Of a DNA stretch of 64,000 nucleotides, positions 46,342 to 56,759 are shown piece after piece (the first letter of the stretch is position 1; each line of letters starts with the position of its first letter). The position numbers and the translations under genes were made by a program. Origin of the DNA: JANNNF01 sp963772935. GTDB lineage: Bacteria > Pseudomonadota > Alphaproteobacteria > Rhodobacterales > Rhodobacteraceae. The notes beneath the pieces are model-generated. The model was not told the DNA's origin. It was given only the letters and a program-made list of their open reading frames with translations, and made no database searches. The stretch is from NCBI GenBank assembly GCA_963772935.1, contig CAVYZK010000002.1, forward strand, positions 62,001 to 126,000. Reading direction: 5' to 3'.

Positions 46342-46441
46342 CGCCAAATCCCCCCTTCCCATCCCCCCGATTCCCCGCTATAGGCCCGCAGTCGCGCCAT
46401 GCACCCTTGGAGGATGGCGGATGTATATATGGAGAGAACCT

Positions 46442-47041
46442 ATGGCACGCGAGATCCCGGATCTTGAGGCTCAGGTACGGACGGGGACAGGCAAGGGGGC
46501 CGCTCGTCAAGCCAGACGTGATGGCTACGTACCGGGCATTGTTTATGGCGGCGGCAAAGAGCCTGCCCCCATCAACCTGAAGTACAACTATCTGCTGAAG
46601 CGTCTGCGCGCAGGCCGCTTCTTGTCCACCCTGATCAACCTGAAGGTCGAAGGTTCCGATGACGTGCACGTCATCTGCCGCGGCGTGCAGCGCGATGTGG
46701 TCAAGGATCTGCCGACGCATATCGACTTCATGCGCCTGTCCGACGACAGCCGCATCAACCTGTTCATCCACGTCAACTTTGACAATCAGGACGCCTCGCC
46801 CGGCCTGAAGCGCGGCGGCACCCTGACCGTTGTGCGCGCCGAAGTGGAACTGGAAGTGCTGGCCAGCGACATCCCCGACCACATCACGGTCGACATGACC
46901 GGCAAGCAGATCGGCGACGTGATCCACATCAGCGACGTGGTTCTGCCTAAGGGTGCCAAGCCCACGATCGACCGCAACTTCGTGATCGCCAGCGTGGCCG
47001 CCCCTGCGGGTCTGGCCTCGACGGAAGAAGAAGAAGCCTGA
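46442..47041 (+). CDS. rplY: 50S ribosomal protein L25/general stress protein Ctc
   Basis: ATG at 46442 after GGAGAGAACC gives 199 residues; a longer open frame runs back into the epimerase gene and is not used. The N-terminal 5S rRNA-binding L25 domain (GKGAARQARRDGYVPGIVYG) is followed by the Ctc/TL5 beta domain (VELEVLASDIPDHITVDMTG, GDVIHISDV) and an acidic tail TEEEEA. It binds 5S rRNA in the large ribosomal subunit. The pth gene follows, the common rplY-pth pairing. Confidence 0.96.
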   Translation: MAREIPDLEAQVRTGTGKGAARQARRDGYVPGIVYGGGKEPAPINLKYNYLLKRLRAGRFLSTLINLKVEGSDDVHVICRGVQRDVVKDLPTHIDFMRLSDDSRINLFIHVNFDNQDASPGLKRGGTLTVVRAEVELEVLASDIPDHITVDMTGKQIGDVIHISDVVLPKGAKPTIDRNFVIASVAAPAGLASTEEEEA

Positions 47042-47060
47042 ACCCCGACAAAGGGTTTGC

Positions 47061-47101
47061 ACGGGCGCGGCGGGGAAACCTTGCCGCGCCCGTTGCATTT
47101 T
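47061..47101 (+). terminator. hairpin terminator between rplY and pth
   Basis: ACGGGCGCGGC (47061-47071) and GCCGCGCCCGT (47083-47093) form a perfect 11-bp stem with an 11-base loop, followed after four bases by TTTT. It lies 20 bases after the rplY stop and 47 bases before the pth start. The weak T-tract suggests partial termination or an mRNA-stabilising hairpin. Confidence 0.65.
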
Positions 47102-47147
47102 GGGGGTCGGGCAGGCCATATCGGGGCGCGAAACAAGGGGTGCGATC

Positions 47148-47840
47148 ATGCGGCTGTGGGTGGGATTGGGCAATCCGGGCGCGAAATATGCGGGCAACCG
47201 CCATAACATCGGCTTCATGGCGCTGGACCGCGTGGCCAGCGACCACGGCTTTGGCCCGTGGCGCAAGGCCTATCACGGGATGGTCAGCGAGGGGCGGCTG
47301 GGTCTGGAAAAGGTGGTGCTGCTAAAGCCCGAAACCTTCATGAACCTGTCGGGCCAATCGGTGCAGGCCGCCGTCACCTTTCACAAGCTCGCCCTGAATG
47401 AAGTGACCGTATTCCACGACGAGCTCGATCTTGCCCCCGGCAAGATCAGAACCAAAATGGCGGGCGGCCACGCAGGCCACAACGGCTTGCGGTCGATCCA
47501 CGCTCATCTGGGCGAGGCGTATGGCCGTGTCCGCATGGGCATCGGCCACCCGGGGCATAAAGATGCCGTTGCGGCCTATGTCCTGCACGATTTTTCCAAA
47601 GCCGATCAGGATTGGCTCGACGATCTTCTGCGCGGCATTTCCGAAGGCGCCCCGGCCCTCGCAGCAGGCGATACGGCGAAATTCCTGAACGCGGTCGCCC
47701 TGCGCACCAACCCGCCCCGCCCGTCAACCGGCGATCAACGCCCGCCTGCGCCAGTGGCGATGCCCAAAGATGCCCCCCCGGCCCCCCCGCCGGAAGACAC
47801 CCGAAGTGCCCTGCAAAAACTGCGCGACCGCTTCACCTGA
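47148..47840 (+). CDS. pth: peptidyl-tRNA hydrolase
   Basis: ATG 47148 gives 230 residues. WVGLGNPGAKYAGNRHNIG holds Asn 9 and the catalytic His 19. KPETFMNLSGQSVQ and FHDELDL (catalytic Asp), then GGHAGHNGLRSI, complete the family. The last 40 residues are a Pro-rich extension (APVAMPKDAPPAPPPEDT), common in rhodobacterial Pth. The enzyme frees tRNA from dropped-off peptidyl-tRNA. The upstream open frame to 47100 runs into the terminator region and is not used. Confidence 0.96.
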   Translation: MRLWVGLGNPGAKYAGNRHNIGFMALDRVASDHGFGPWRKAYHGMVSEGRLGLEKVVLLKPETFMNLSGQSVQAAVTFHKLALNEVTVFHDELDLAPGKIRTKMAGGHAGHNGLRSIHAHLGEAYGRVRMGIGHPGHKDAVAAYVLHDFSKADQDWLDDLLRGISEGAPALAAGDTAKFLNAVALRTNPPRPSTGDQRPPAPVAMPKDAPPAPPPEDTRSALQKLRDRFT

Positions 47841-47873
47841 CCCCGGCAATTTGCTCTTTCCCAAATACTCATC

Positions 47874-48875
47874 TTAGCGACCGAACAGCCCCGTCAGCGC
47901 GCGGCTGACCAGCGCCGTCACCCCGGGCCGTTCCAGCGCCACAAAGGGCAAGGGTCGGCACAGCTCCATCGCCGCCACCCCAACCCGCGCCGTCAGCGCC
48001 CCATTCACCACGCCCTCGCCAAAGCGGCGCGACAGTTTTGACAACACGCCGCCCCCCGCCACCGACCCGATCATGTCATCGGTCAGCGCAACGGCCCCCG
48101 TGGCGATCAGGCTGGAAAACACCCGGCGCAGCAGGCCAAGGCTGCCGAAACTGCCGGACCGCCCACCGTAAATCTCGGCAATCCGGCGGATCATCCGCAG
48201 GTTGGAATACAGCGCCGTCGCCACATCGGCCAAGGCCATCGGCACCAGTGCGGTGACCATCGCAACCTGGCGCGCGGCGGCCTCAACCTCGGCCCTTGCC
48301 GCAGCATCGAGCGGGGTCAGCAGCTCGACCTCGGCCAGTGCCAGCAAGGCGTCGGCATCGAACACCTCGGGTTGCCGCTCCGCCAGCCGCGCGCGACCCC
48401 AGGCGTTGGCCTCACGCGCAGCATACAGCCGCACCAGTGACGCAACCGCCGCCTTGGCCCCTCCCAGATCAGCCGCCGTCCGCGCTTCAACCGCCGCCAG
48501 CCGCAACCCATCCAGCAGTGCAAGCCGTGCAAACGCCGCCCATTCGCGAAACGCCAGAATGACCAAAGCCAGCACAGCCAGCACCAGCAAACCAAGCCCG
48601 ATCCAGCCCAGAATAACATTGCGGGCCATCAGGTTGACGACAAAATCATGCGCCGCCACAGACATTGCAAAGGCCAGAAACGCCCCAACCGCCCAACGGG
48701 CAAATCGCCAAAGGCCAGACCCGGGCCGCGCCTGCACCAACCGCGCCGCCGCCAGCATCGCCGCCCCTTCGGGCAACGCATCGGGCACCGGGGGGGCGGC
48801 AGCGGGGTCCGCCTCGGCATCGTCATAATCCAGCACGAAGGGCTTGTGCGGGCCAGTTTCAGGGGAAATCGTCAT
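47874..48875 (-). CDS. YcjF-like membrane protein (TIGR01620/DUF697)
   Basis: ATG at 48875, which overlaps the TGA of the YcjX-like gene, gives 333 residues. A polar, Pro-rich N-terminus is followed by two membrane segments (about 65-85 and 90-112, with WIGLGLLVLAVLALVILAF). A helical region and a DUF697 part follow (ALVPMALADVATALYSNLRM, GLLRRVFSSLIATGAVALTD). This is the YcjF/TIGR01620 family, always beside YcjX. Its role in envelope or stress physiology is unproven. Confidence 0.85.
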   Translation of the reverse strand: MTISPETGPHKPFVLDYDDAEADPAAAPPVPDALPEGAAMLAAARLVQARPGSGLWRFARWAVGAFLAFAMSVAAHDFVVNLMARNVILGWIGLGLLVLAVLALVILAFREWAAFARLALLDGLRLAAVEARTAADLGGAKAAVASLVRLYAAREANAWGRARLAERQPEVFDADALLALAEVELLTPLDAAARAEVEAAARQVAMVTALVPMALADVATALYSNLRMIRRIAEIYGGRSGSFGSLGLLRRVFSSLIATGAVALTDDMIGSVAGGGVLSKLSRRFGEGVVNGALTARVGVAAMELCRPLPFVALERPGVTALVSRALTGLFGR

Positions 48876-50289
48876 AGCCGGTCTCCGATCAAAAACTCCG
48901 CCGCACGGTCCAGCCTGATATGCGGTGGCCCGAAGCCCGGTTGCAGGGTCAGCTTTGCGGGCGCAAAGCCCATCAGGCCAAATTCCGCATCCAGCCAACG
49001 CTCGGCCCCGCCCCGCGCCGCGTGCAGCAGATGCGCGGGGTCTGACGGCAACCGCCCCGGATACATCGCCGCTTGCTTGCCCGTCGCCAGCAGCCGCCCG
49101 CGCACTGCAGGCAACGCCTCACCGCCCCGGTCCACCATTTCCTCGACCGTCGCGCGCAAGGACGCCAGCGACAAGGCCTGCGTGGCAGCCCCGGCAAAAT
49201 CGGCACGCCCCTTCGCCTCGCGCAGCATCGCAGTGGTGATCGCGGTCAGCGCGGGGTGTTGGGTGTGGTGCAGATGGTCGGCCTTGGTGGCCGCAAACAA
49301 GATGCGCTCCACCCGCCGCCCGCCCAACAACGCGGTCAGCCAGCCATTGCGACCGGGCCGGAACGCCGCCAGCACCTCGGCCATCGTGCGGCGTAAATCC
49401 TCCAGCGCGGCTGGCCCCTGATGGATCGCGCCCAGCACATCCATCAGCACCACCTGCCGGTCGATCCGGGCAAAATGATCGCGGAAAAACGGAGTGACGA
49501 CGCGGGATTTATAGGCCTCATACCGACGGTCCATTTCCCGCCACAGACTGCCACGCGGGGCCTGCGACGGTTTCGGCAGGGGTGCAAAGGTCAGCACCGG
49601 ACTGCCCGCCAGATCACCCGGCAGCAAGAACCGCCCCGGGGTACAATCCGACCACCCCGCCGCCCGCGCCGCCACAAGATACGCCGTGAACCGCGCCGCA
49701 AGGTCCGCAGCACGCGGTTCCTCCAGCCGCAAAGACGCATCTTCGGCCCGGGCCGTGGCCATGAACTCCGCAGCCTCGGGTCGCTTTGCAATGCGGTCCA
49801 GCGTTTCTTCCGACCACTGGGAATAGGACTTTTCCAACAAGGACAGGTCCAAAAGCCACTCGCCAGGATAGTCCACAATATCCAGATGCAACATCCGCGG
49901 CCCGGTCAGCCCCGCGAAGAAACCCGCCCGGCCGCACCCGGAACGACAGCCGCAATTCACTGATCGCACGGGTGGAATCCGGCCAGTGCGGGTCCTGGCC
50001 CGGTCATCGCGGCCAGATGGCCTTCGTAGTCAAAGCGCGGCAACGTGTCGTCGGGCTGCGGTTGCAGATGCACTGCCTCGATCCGGCCTTGGGCCTGCGC
50101 GGTCAGTTGCGGCATCCGGCCCCGGTCCAGCAGGTTGGCAACAAGTGATGTGATGAATACCGTCTTGCCCGCGCGTGACAGCCCCGTCACCCCCAACCGC
50201 ACCACGGGTTCCATGAACGCGCCGGAAACCGAAGCCACAGCCCCTTCAATCCCGCGCGATAACCCGTCCGTTATGCTGTAAAGCGGCAC
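48872..50289 (-). pseudogene. YcjX-like P-loop protein (DUF463), two frameshifts
   Basis: The N-terminal frame (GTG at 50289 after AAGGAT; TTG at 50307 is an alternative) has the P-loop GVTGLSRAGKTVFITSLVAN, then runs to FHPCDQ and a stop. The expected continuation DPHWPDSTRAISELRLSFR lies in a second frame (49930-49995). AGFFAGLTGPRMLHLDIVDY and the remaining 340 residues lie in the third frame. The two breaks, near 49992 and 49925, both sit in G/C-rich runs and all the protein content is intact. Sequence error is therefore at least as likely as decay. YcjX proteins are GTPase-like and pair with YcjF. Confidence 0.8.
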
Positions 50290-50394
50290 ATGCGCATCCT
50301 TGATCAATCCCGCTCAACATAGGCAGCCCCCGACCGTATTGGTAGGGGTAACGCCGCACTTGCAGGCCGGGTTCCGCCGCGCTAACAGCCGCAT

Positions 50395-51189
50395 ATGACC
50401 CACCGTTATGCCCTGAAGATCGACTATGACGGCGGCCCCTTTGCGGGGTGGCAGAGGCAGGCGCAGGGGCAGGCGTCGGTGCAGGGGGCGGTTGAGGCGG
50501 CCCTTGCCCGGCTGGAACCGGGGCCGCATACCATCGCCGCCGCAGGCCGCACCGATGCGGGGGTGCATGCAACGGGCCAAGTGGCGCATTGCGACCTTGC
50601 CCGCGATTGGGATGAATTTCGCCTGTCCGAAGCGCTGAACTGGCACCTGCGCCCCGCTCCGGTGGCCATCACGGCAGCGGTGCGGGTGGACGCCGATTTC
50701 CACGCAAGGTTTTCAGCCATGGAACGGCGCTATCTGTTCCGGCTTGTGGCGCGGCGCGCGCCGGTGACCCATGACAGGGGGCTGGTGTGGCAGGTGCTGC
50801 GCCCGCTTGACCTTGCCGCAATGCAGGCAGGGGCCGCGCATCTGGTGGGGTTGCACGATTTCACCACTTTCAGATCTTCAATGTGCCAAGCCAAAAGTCC
50901 GGTCAAAACACTGGATGAAATTTCCATAACCGAACATGCTGTTCCGGGTGGCGTCGAATACCGCTTTGCCCTGCGCGCCCGGAGTTTTCTGCACAATCAG
51001 GTCCGGTCCATCGTCGGCACGCTGGAACGTGTGGGGGCGGGCGCTTGGGCACCGGGTCAGGTACGCGAGGCTTTGCAGGCCCGCGACCGCGCCGCCTGTG
51101 GCCCCGTGTGCCCGCCGCAGGGGCTGTATCTGGTGGGGGTGGGCTATCCGGTGGACCCGTTTGCCTCGCCAATCTTGAAGGCGGAATGA
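50395..51189 (+). CDS. truA: tRNA pseudouridine(38-40) synthase TruA
   Basis: This 264-residue protein starts YALKIDYDGGPFAGWQRQ and has the catalytic Asp 54 in AAGRTDAGVHATGQVAH. It also has ALNWHLRP, FHARFSAMERRYLFRL and the C-terminal RSFLHNQVRSIVGTL and LYLVGVGYP. It converts uridines 38-40 of the tRNA anticodon arm to pseudouridine. Its stop overlaps the next gene's start. Confidence 0.97.
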   Translation: MTHRYALKIDYDGGPFAGWQRQAQGQASVQGAVEAALARLEPGPHTIAAAGRTDAGVHATGQVAHCDLARDWDEFRLSEALNWHLRPAPVAITAAVRVDADFHARFSAMERRYLFRLVARRAPVTHDRGLVWQVLRPLDLAAMQAGAAHLVGLHDFTTFRSSMCQAKSPVKTLDEISITEHAVPGGVEYRFALRARSFLHNQVRSIVGTLERVGAGAWAPGQVREALQARDRAACGPVCPPQGLYLVGVGYPVDPFASPILKAE

Positions 51190-51677
51190 TGCCCGTAAAT
51201 CCCGACCCCGTTGCCAATGCCGATGCAGACGCCCGCCAGATGGCCCACAGCCTGATGGCTGCAACTCACGCCGCCCTCGCATGGACCGATCCTGACACTC
51301 AGACTCCCGGCATTTCGCGCATCGCCTTTGGGCTGGGGCCGGACGGGGTGCCGATGACGTTGATCTCTGCCCTCGCGCCGCATGTCGCAGCCCTGCGCGC
51401 CAACCCCGCCTGTGCGGTAATGGTGGGTGAGGTGGGCGACAAGGGTGATCCACTGACCCACCCGCGCCTGATGATCAAGGCAGTGGCCCAGTTCATCGCC
51501 CCTGATGACCCCGCCCGCCCCGCCCTGCGCGACCATTGGCTGACCCACCACCCAAAATCCAAGCTTTACATCGACTTTGCCGATTTCGCGCTTGTGCGGC
51601 TGATCCCGCAATCGGCCGTGCTGAACGGAGGCTTTGCCCGCGCCTACCGCCTGACCCCCGCTGATCTGATCGCATAA
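51186..51677 (+). CDS. pyridoxamine 5'-phosphate oxidase-fold (HugZ-like) protein
   Basis: ATG ATG at 51186/51189, overlapping the truA stop and preceded by GAAGGCGGA, gives 162-163 residues. The split-barrel flavin fold shows ATHAALAWTDPDTQTPGISR, MTLISALAPHVAALRANPAC and the arginine-bearing PRLMIKAVAQFI, followed by KSKLYIDFADFALVRL. Related proteins bind FMN or heme; the substrate is not evident. A terminator serving the opposite strand overlaps its stop codon. Confidence 0.85.
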   Translation: MMPVNPDPVANADADARQMAHSLMAATHAALAWTDPDTQTPGISRIAFGLGPDGVPMTLISALAPHVAALRANPACAVMVGEVGDKGDPLTHPRLMIKAVAQFIAPDDPARPALRDHWLTHHPKSKLYIDFADFALVRLIPQSAVLNGGFARAYRLTPADLIA

Positions 51678-51703
51678 AAAAGGGGCAGCCAACCGACTGC
51701 CCC
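51676..51703 (-). terminator. intrinsic terminator of the GhsB-like gene
   Basis: On the minus strand GGGGCAG (51703-51697) and CTGCCCC (51688-51682) pair around an 8-base loop and are followed by TTTTTT (51681-51676). It lies 7 bases after the end of the beta-helix gene. The T-tract overlaps the TAA stop of the convergent PPOX-fold gene, so the two transcripts end over the same bases. Confidence 0.85.
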
Positions 51704-51709
51704 ATATCG

Positions 51710-53999
51710 TCAGATGGGGTTGTCACAGCGCAGCGTCACCTGCATCTTGCCCTTCACCGCCCCGGGCCAGCGCAGGTTGACCAAAGCCCCCGCCCCGCCC
51801 TGTTCAACCTGCACATAAGGCGTGTTGTACTGCGCCACATTGGTGGAGGAACTGATCGCCCCTTCCGCCACCAGGGACTGCACATTGCGCGCCCGCCCCC
51901 CGAAGGGCATGTACTCGGCAGCATCCACCACCCAGGTATCGGCGGCAGTGTTTTGCGTGTGTTCCACCGTGACCGGGCTGGCCGTGGGCTGGGTCACGCC
52001 GTTGAAGGTGTTGGACTGGAACACCACATTGCGAAAGCGGGTAAAATCCAGCGTTGCATGCGTGGTATCCACCTTTTCCACCCGGTCAATCGTGCAGTTC
52101 ACCGTGCGGAACGCATTGTTCGACACGCTCAGGCCGCTGACAAAATGGCCCGCGCCATAGGGGGTGACCACAATCCACCGAAACGCCGACACCACCGAAT
52201 TGCAGGTAAAGATGTTGCCCGTAACCGTCAGCCCGCCAAAGGAAAAATCGTTCAGGAAATCGGGTGTGGCGTCATGCTCGTTGGTCAGCTCGATAAAGCT
52301 GTTGTCGATGTAATTGCCCGTGATCAGCGTTTTCAGGTTCGACGTGGTCAGCACCAGCCCAGCCCGGCGGATGCCCGCGGTTTCATCATCGCCCTGAAAG
52401 AAGTGATTGCCGATGAACATATGCCCGGTGCCGTTGAAGATGCCGAAATGGGCAAAGCGCACGATGCGGTTGTTCGCGGCATTTCACATCGTTGGAATTG
52501 ACGTTCATCCCGATGGATGTGCGGTCCTGCACCGCAAGCGGCTGTTCATTCGACAGGAACTGACAGTGATCCACGAACATGCCCTGACACCCCGACCCGA
52601 TCGATGTGATCGCCCGGTCCAGCGGCTTGTTCAGCGTGCAGCCCGCCACCCGGTTGGCAATGCCCGCCACCGGCAGCATCAGGCAACTGGCAACCCCGTT
52701 GCCCTGCAACTCCATGTCTTCAATCTCAAACCGGGTAAGCGACGTGAAGCCACTGAAATCCAGCATGTATTTGAACCGGCGGAAGGTGAAGGTCCGCGTC
52801 CCCGCCGCCCCCCACAATTGCTGCGACAGCGTGACCGTGCCCGCGCCGATGTTCTTGGCGGTGACATACACCTCACGCCCCACACCGGTGCCTGTGACCA
52901 GCGCGCCGATGGGCACGTTCGCCACGTTGGCAACCGCCGTCAGAACGGTGGGGTTGGCCGCCGCATAGGTCGCAATCGAGGTGACCTGATCGGTGGTCCA
53001 GGCCGCCCCCGGCACCGCGTTCAACAACCCGTGCCGCAGCACCCGACGGGTGGCAAACGTGTTCAACCCGACCAACGCCGCCATATCAATCGGCGCTGTC
53101 AGATCAACCCGACGCCCTGACAGATCAAAGCTGACATGATCGCTGAAGTAAAACAGCGCCTGCATCGCCCGCTTGAATCCTTCAAGCTCGGTCCCGAAGG
53201 CCGACATATAGGTATCAAGGTTGAAGTTGCGGGTGCAGGACAGCCGGTACTGGCTGGGCATCGTGACTGTGCCTTCAAACCGCACGGACGAATTGATCGT
53301 GACATGATCGTTCAGCAGAAACGTCCCCGCCGACACCAGCACCGTGCGCCCCTGCGCCGCCGCATCTGCCGCCACAAACGCCGCCACATCATTGGCGATG
53401 CCATTGCCGATGGCCCCGTAGTCGCGCACATCGACCCAATCCATCATCTTGCGGTGGAACACTTCTGTCACATCCTCGACCACCAGATCGTCAATGCGCA
53501 CAACACCCCCCGTCGAACCCGTCAGGTCCAGCCCGATATGCGCGTAAACCGGCGTGGTGCCCCAGACCAGATCAACCCCTTGCCGCGCCCCCGACCCGAT
53601 GATCGCCTGCACCGTCACCACCTGCCCATAGCTGGTCAGCGCAACCGAAGGCCCGGTCTGCGGGGCCGCCACCACGTTGGTCCCGGAAATCGACCCCGCC
53701 CAAGCCGCAATCCGCACCGATGGCAGGTTGCCGGATACCGCCTTGACCCGCGCTGTCACCCGCAGATACATGCCCGGCTGCATCGGCGTCTGCGCATAGG
53801 ACCGCAGCTTTTGCGTGGTGGCGGTCTTTTGCAGTTCCATACAGCCCGCAAAATCCTGATCGTTGGGAACATAGGCTGCGTTCGGCTGGCCCAGATACGA
53901 CCCCGACCCCGGCGTGCCATCCTCGCGCGACCACAGGTTCAGCCCGGCCGAAAATGCCGGTGGCATCAGAACCAACCCATCGGTAATCGCCTTGTTCAT
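51710..53999 (-). pseudogene. right-handed beta-helix protein resembling GTA head spike GhsB, frameshifted
   Basis: ATG 53999 after GAGGGA opens MNKAITDGLVLMPPAFSAGL, a jelly-roll carbohydrate-binding-like part, then the pectate-lyase superfamily start VDVRDYGAIGNGIANDVAAF and beta-helix rungs with many N/G turns. The frame breaks at about 52481 after NSNDVK, where an extra base intervenes. NNRIVRFAHFGIFNGTGHMF and the rest continue in the next frame to 51710, restoring about 760 residues. The opening and layout are those of rhodobacterial gene transfer agent head spikes (GhsB). No other GTA gene lies in the window, so it is an orphan. Identification is from memory of the family. Confidence 0.65.
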
Positions 54000-54110
54000 C
54001 CGCTATCCCTCGCCTTGCTTGCGCCAAATCGGTGTGGCGAAAGGGGTAGCAAGACAGGATTAACCCGGGGTCACAGGGGCGTGCGGTCGAACGGGGTTGG
54101 GCGCAACAGA

Positions 54111-54512
54111 TCAGGCCCCGACATCATTGCCGGGCAGCAGTTGCACGGCCGAAATCTGCCAGCCATCCGGCGTTTCAACCATCTGATAATCCAGCATATG
54201 CGTGCGCCCAGCCTGATCGGTGATCAGCACCCGCTGCCACTTGGCCCCTGCCACCTCGCGCAGTTCCAGCATCTTCACGCCAGACGGGTGATGCACCATC
54301 GGATAGCCCTGTGCCACCATCGCACCAAAGTTTTCGGGCGTGCCGAAGATGGTCTTGATGTTGGGAGCGGCAAAGGTAAACGCCTTCGCAAAATCATCCG
54401 CCGCAAAGGCATCAAGCTGACTTTGGATGGTCGATTGGATCGGGGCTTCCTGTGCGAAGGCCGGCATGGCCAGAACGACAGCAGACAACAAAGCGTAAAG
54501 GCCTGAGCGCAT
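54111..54512 (-). CDS. DUF4864 domain-containing secreted protein
   Basis: This 133-residue protein has a signal peptide (LYALLSAVVLAMPAFA-QE, cleavage near residue 21). A DUF4864 domain follows: IQSQLDAFAADDFAKAFTFA, FGAMVAQGYPMV and ISAVQLLPG. The fold is SnoaL/NTF2-like in character and the role is unknown; it should be periplasmic. It is upstream of the beta-helix gene's start on the same strand by 111 bases and is preceded by a short gap after lysK. Confidence 0.82.
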   Translation of the reverse strand: MRSGLYALLSAVVLAMPAFAQEAPIQSTIQSQLDAFAADDFAKAFTFAAPNIKTIFGTPENFGAMVAQGYPMVHHPSGVKMLELREVAGAKWQRVLITDQAGRTHMLDYQMVETPDGWQISAVQLLPGNDVGA

Positions 54513-54593
54513 AAGCGTGGTCCTTGTGCATCGGTTACGTCCCCAATGCCAAGGGTAGACCGGACTTACGCCCGGTCAACTGTTTTTGTGATC

Positions 54594-56178
54594 TCAGGCC
54601 GTGACCAGCGCGCCCGAAAGCCCGCGGTCGATCAGCGCCATGGTTTCCTGCACCCCATAAAGCGCGATAAATCCGCCAAAGCGCGGACCTTCAGATGCGC
54701 CCAGCAAGCACCTCATACAGTGCCTTGAACCAGTCGCGCAGCGGTTCAAACCCGTGATCCTTGCCTACGGCAAACACCATCGACTGCAACGCCTCGGCGT
54801 CCAGACCGCCCTCCCACACCGCCAGTCGCGCATGCAGATCCCGCATCGCGGCAGCCTCCACCTCGGTCGCGACCCGGAACGTCCGGTGCGGCAGGATACG
54901 GTCGTTGAAATAGGCCAGCGCATAGCCCGCCGCCGCATCCAGATCGGGGTTCGTCTCGGGGCTGGCATCGGGGGCATAGCGGCGGATAAAGCCCCAGAGG
55001 CCGGATTTATCCTTGGCCCCGGCAACGGAGGCGAGGTTCAGCAGCATCGAAAACGGCACCACCAGCGCAGATGCAGGCGGGTTGCCCTGATGGATATGCC
55101 AGACCGGGTTGTTGACCTGCGCATCCACCTCTTGCCCCGGGTAGGCTCGCAACTGCTGATGATACTCATCCATTGCGCGCGGGATCACGTCAAAATGCAT
55201 CCGCTTGGCGGTCTTGGGCTTTTGATACATGAAATACGACAGGCTTTCCGACGACGCGTAGGTCAGCCATTCGTCGATCGTCAGGCCATTGCCCTTGGAT
55301 TTGCTGATCTTCTGCCCCTGATCGTCCAGGAACAGCTCATAGCTCATGTGGTTCGGCTTGCGACCCCCCAACACTTCGCAAATGCCGTCATAGATCGGCG
55401 TGTTGGTCGAATGGTCCTTGCCATACATCTCAAAATCCACATCCAGCGCCGCCCACCGGGCGCCGAAATCCGGCTTCCATTGCAGTTTGACGTTGCCGCC
55501 CGTCACCGGCAGCGTCCATTCGCGGCCATCCTCGTCGTCAAAGGTGATGGTGTGGTTGACCGGATCGACGTTTTTCATCGGCACATACAGCACCCGCCCG
55601 GTTTCCGGGTGGATCGGCAGGAAACAGGAATAGGTCTGCTGACGTTCCTCGCGCAAACTCGCCAGCATGATCGCCATGATCTTGTCATAGCGTTCCGTCG
55701 CCAGCCGCAGCGTGTCATCGAACCGACCCGATTTGTAGAACTCGGTCGCAGAGATGAAATCGTACTGAAAGCCGAACGTGTCCAGAAACCGCCGCAGCAT
55801 CGCGTTGTTATGCGCGCCGAACGACGGGTATTCGCCGTAGGGGTCGGGAACGGATGTCAGCGGCTTTTGCATGTGCTGGCGCAGCATATCCTGCTGCGGC
55901 ACGTTTTCGGGCACCTTGCGCATGCCGTCCACATCGTCGGAAAAGCAGATCAGCCGGGTTGGGATATCGCTGATCACCTCAAAGGCGCGGCGGATCATCG
56001 TGGTCCGCGCCACCTCGCCAAAGGTGCCGATATGCGGCAGGCCTGATGGGCCATAGCCCGTCTCGAACAGCACATAGCCCTTGGCTGGCGGGGCCTTGTC
56101 AAACCGCTTCAGCACGGCGCGGGCCTCTTCAAAGGGCCAGGCTTTCGACTTCATCGCAGCGTCGCGCAGGGCTGACAT
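54594..56178 (-). CDS. lysK: lysyl-tRNA synthetase, class I (apparent 3' frameshift)
   Basis: ATG 56178 after GGAAGGA opens the class I LysRS. It shows the HIGH-like GPSGLPHIGTFGEVART (about 44-59), LICFSDDVDGMRK, a lysine-pocket region and KISKSKGNG (KMSKS-like). The frame stops at 54691 after EVLAGRI. Deleting one base at about 54706 yields the expected ending LLGASEGPRFGGFIALYGV to a TGA at 54594, 32 residues further. The lost tail is conserved in the family and the enzyme is normally essential, so this is most likely a sequence error. It charges tRNA-Lys. Confidence 0.9.
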
Positions 56179-56279
56179 CGGGTGATCCTTCCAAACGGGC
56201 GTCAAACTGTAACACCCGTCCTCTATTGCTGCCCCGGCCATAGGTCAATAATCTGGGTGCCACGAACAGGAGTTCCCCC

Positions 56280-56732
56280 GTGTCCGATTACATCGTTTCC
56301 GACCGCCCGCTGTCCGACATTCCGGCGTCACTGTCGCCGCAAGACGCCCTTGTCGCTGTGATGATCGCCACCTCGGCGGCGGATGAACAGTTGCGCACGT
56401 CCGAAATGGTGGCGATCCAGCGCATGGTGAACCACATGCCGATCTTCGCGGGCTATGACACCGACCGTATCCGCATCATCGCGCAGACCGTGTTTGACTT
56501 GTTTGAGGAAGAAGACGGCCTCGCCGCCCTGTTCGGCCTGATCCGCGACGCGCTGCCCGAACGTCTGCATGAAACCGCCTATGCGCTCGCCTGCGACGCC
56601 GCCGCCGCCGATGGCCGTCTGCGCAATGTGGAACTGCGGATGCTGGAGGAAGTGCGCGAGGAACTGGCGATCGACCGCCTGCATGCCGCCGCCATCGAAT
56701 GGGGCGCGCGCGTGCGCCACATGAAACCGTAG
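56280..56732 (+). CDS. TerB-like tellurite resistance family protein
   Basis: A GTG at 56280 after CAGGAG gives 150 residues. The all-helical protein has LSPQDALVAVMIATSAADEQ, a D-x-x-L-x-x-x-E-like metal-site region, and AYALACDAAAADGRLRNVEL, the repeated AAADG...E signature of TerB/DjlA-like domains. These small cytoplasmic proteins bind metal and are linked to tellurite and stress resistance in some bacteria. It diverges from lysK and faces dacB. Confidence 0.85.
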   Translation: MSDYIVSDRPLSDIPASLSPQDALVAVMIATSAADEQLRTSEMVAIQRMVNHMPIFAGYDTDRIRIIAQTVFDLFEEEDGLAALFGLIRDALPERLHETAYALACDAAAADGRLRNVELRMLEEVREELAIDRLHAAAIEWGARVRHMKP

Positions 56733-56759
56733 GATGGGCAATTCGCCCATCTTCCCGTT

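Noticed and set aside
46127..46441. Longer N-terminus for ribosomal protein L25
   Set aside because: The extension overlaps the epimerase gene and is not L25-like. GGAGAG directly precedes the ATG at 46442.
53136..54506. Plus-strand open frame of 456 codons opposite the beta-helix and DUF4864 genes
   Set aside because: It crosses two recognised minus-strand genes including their gap. Arg/His/Pro-rich shadow composition.
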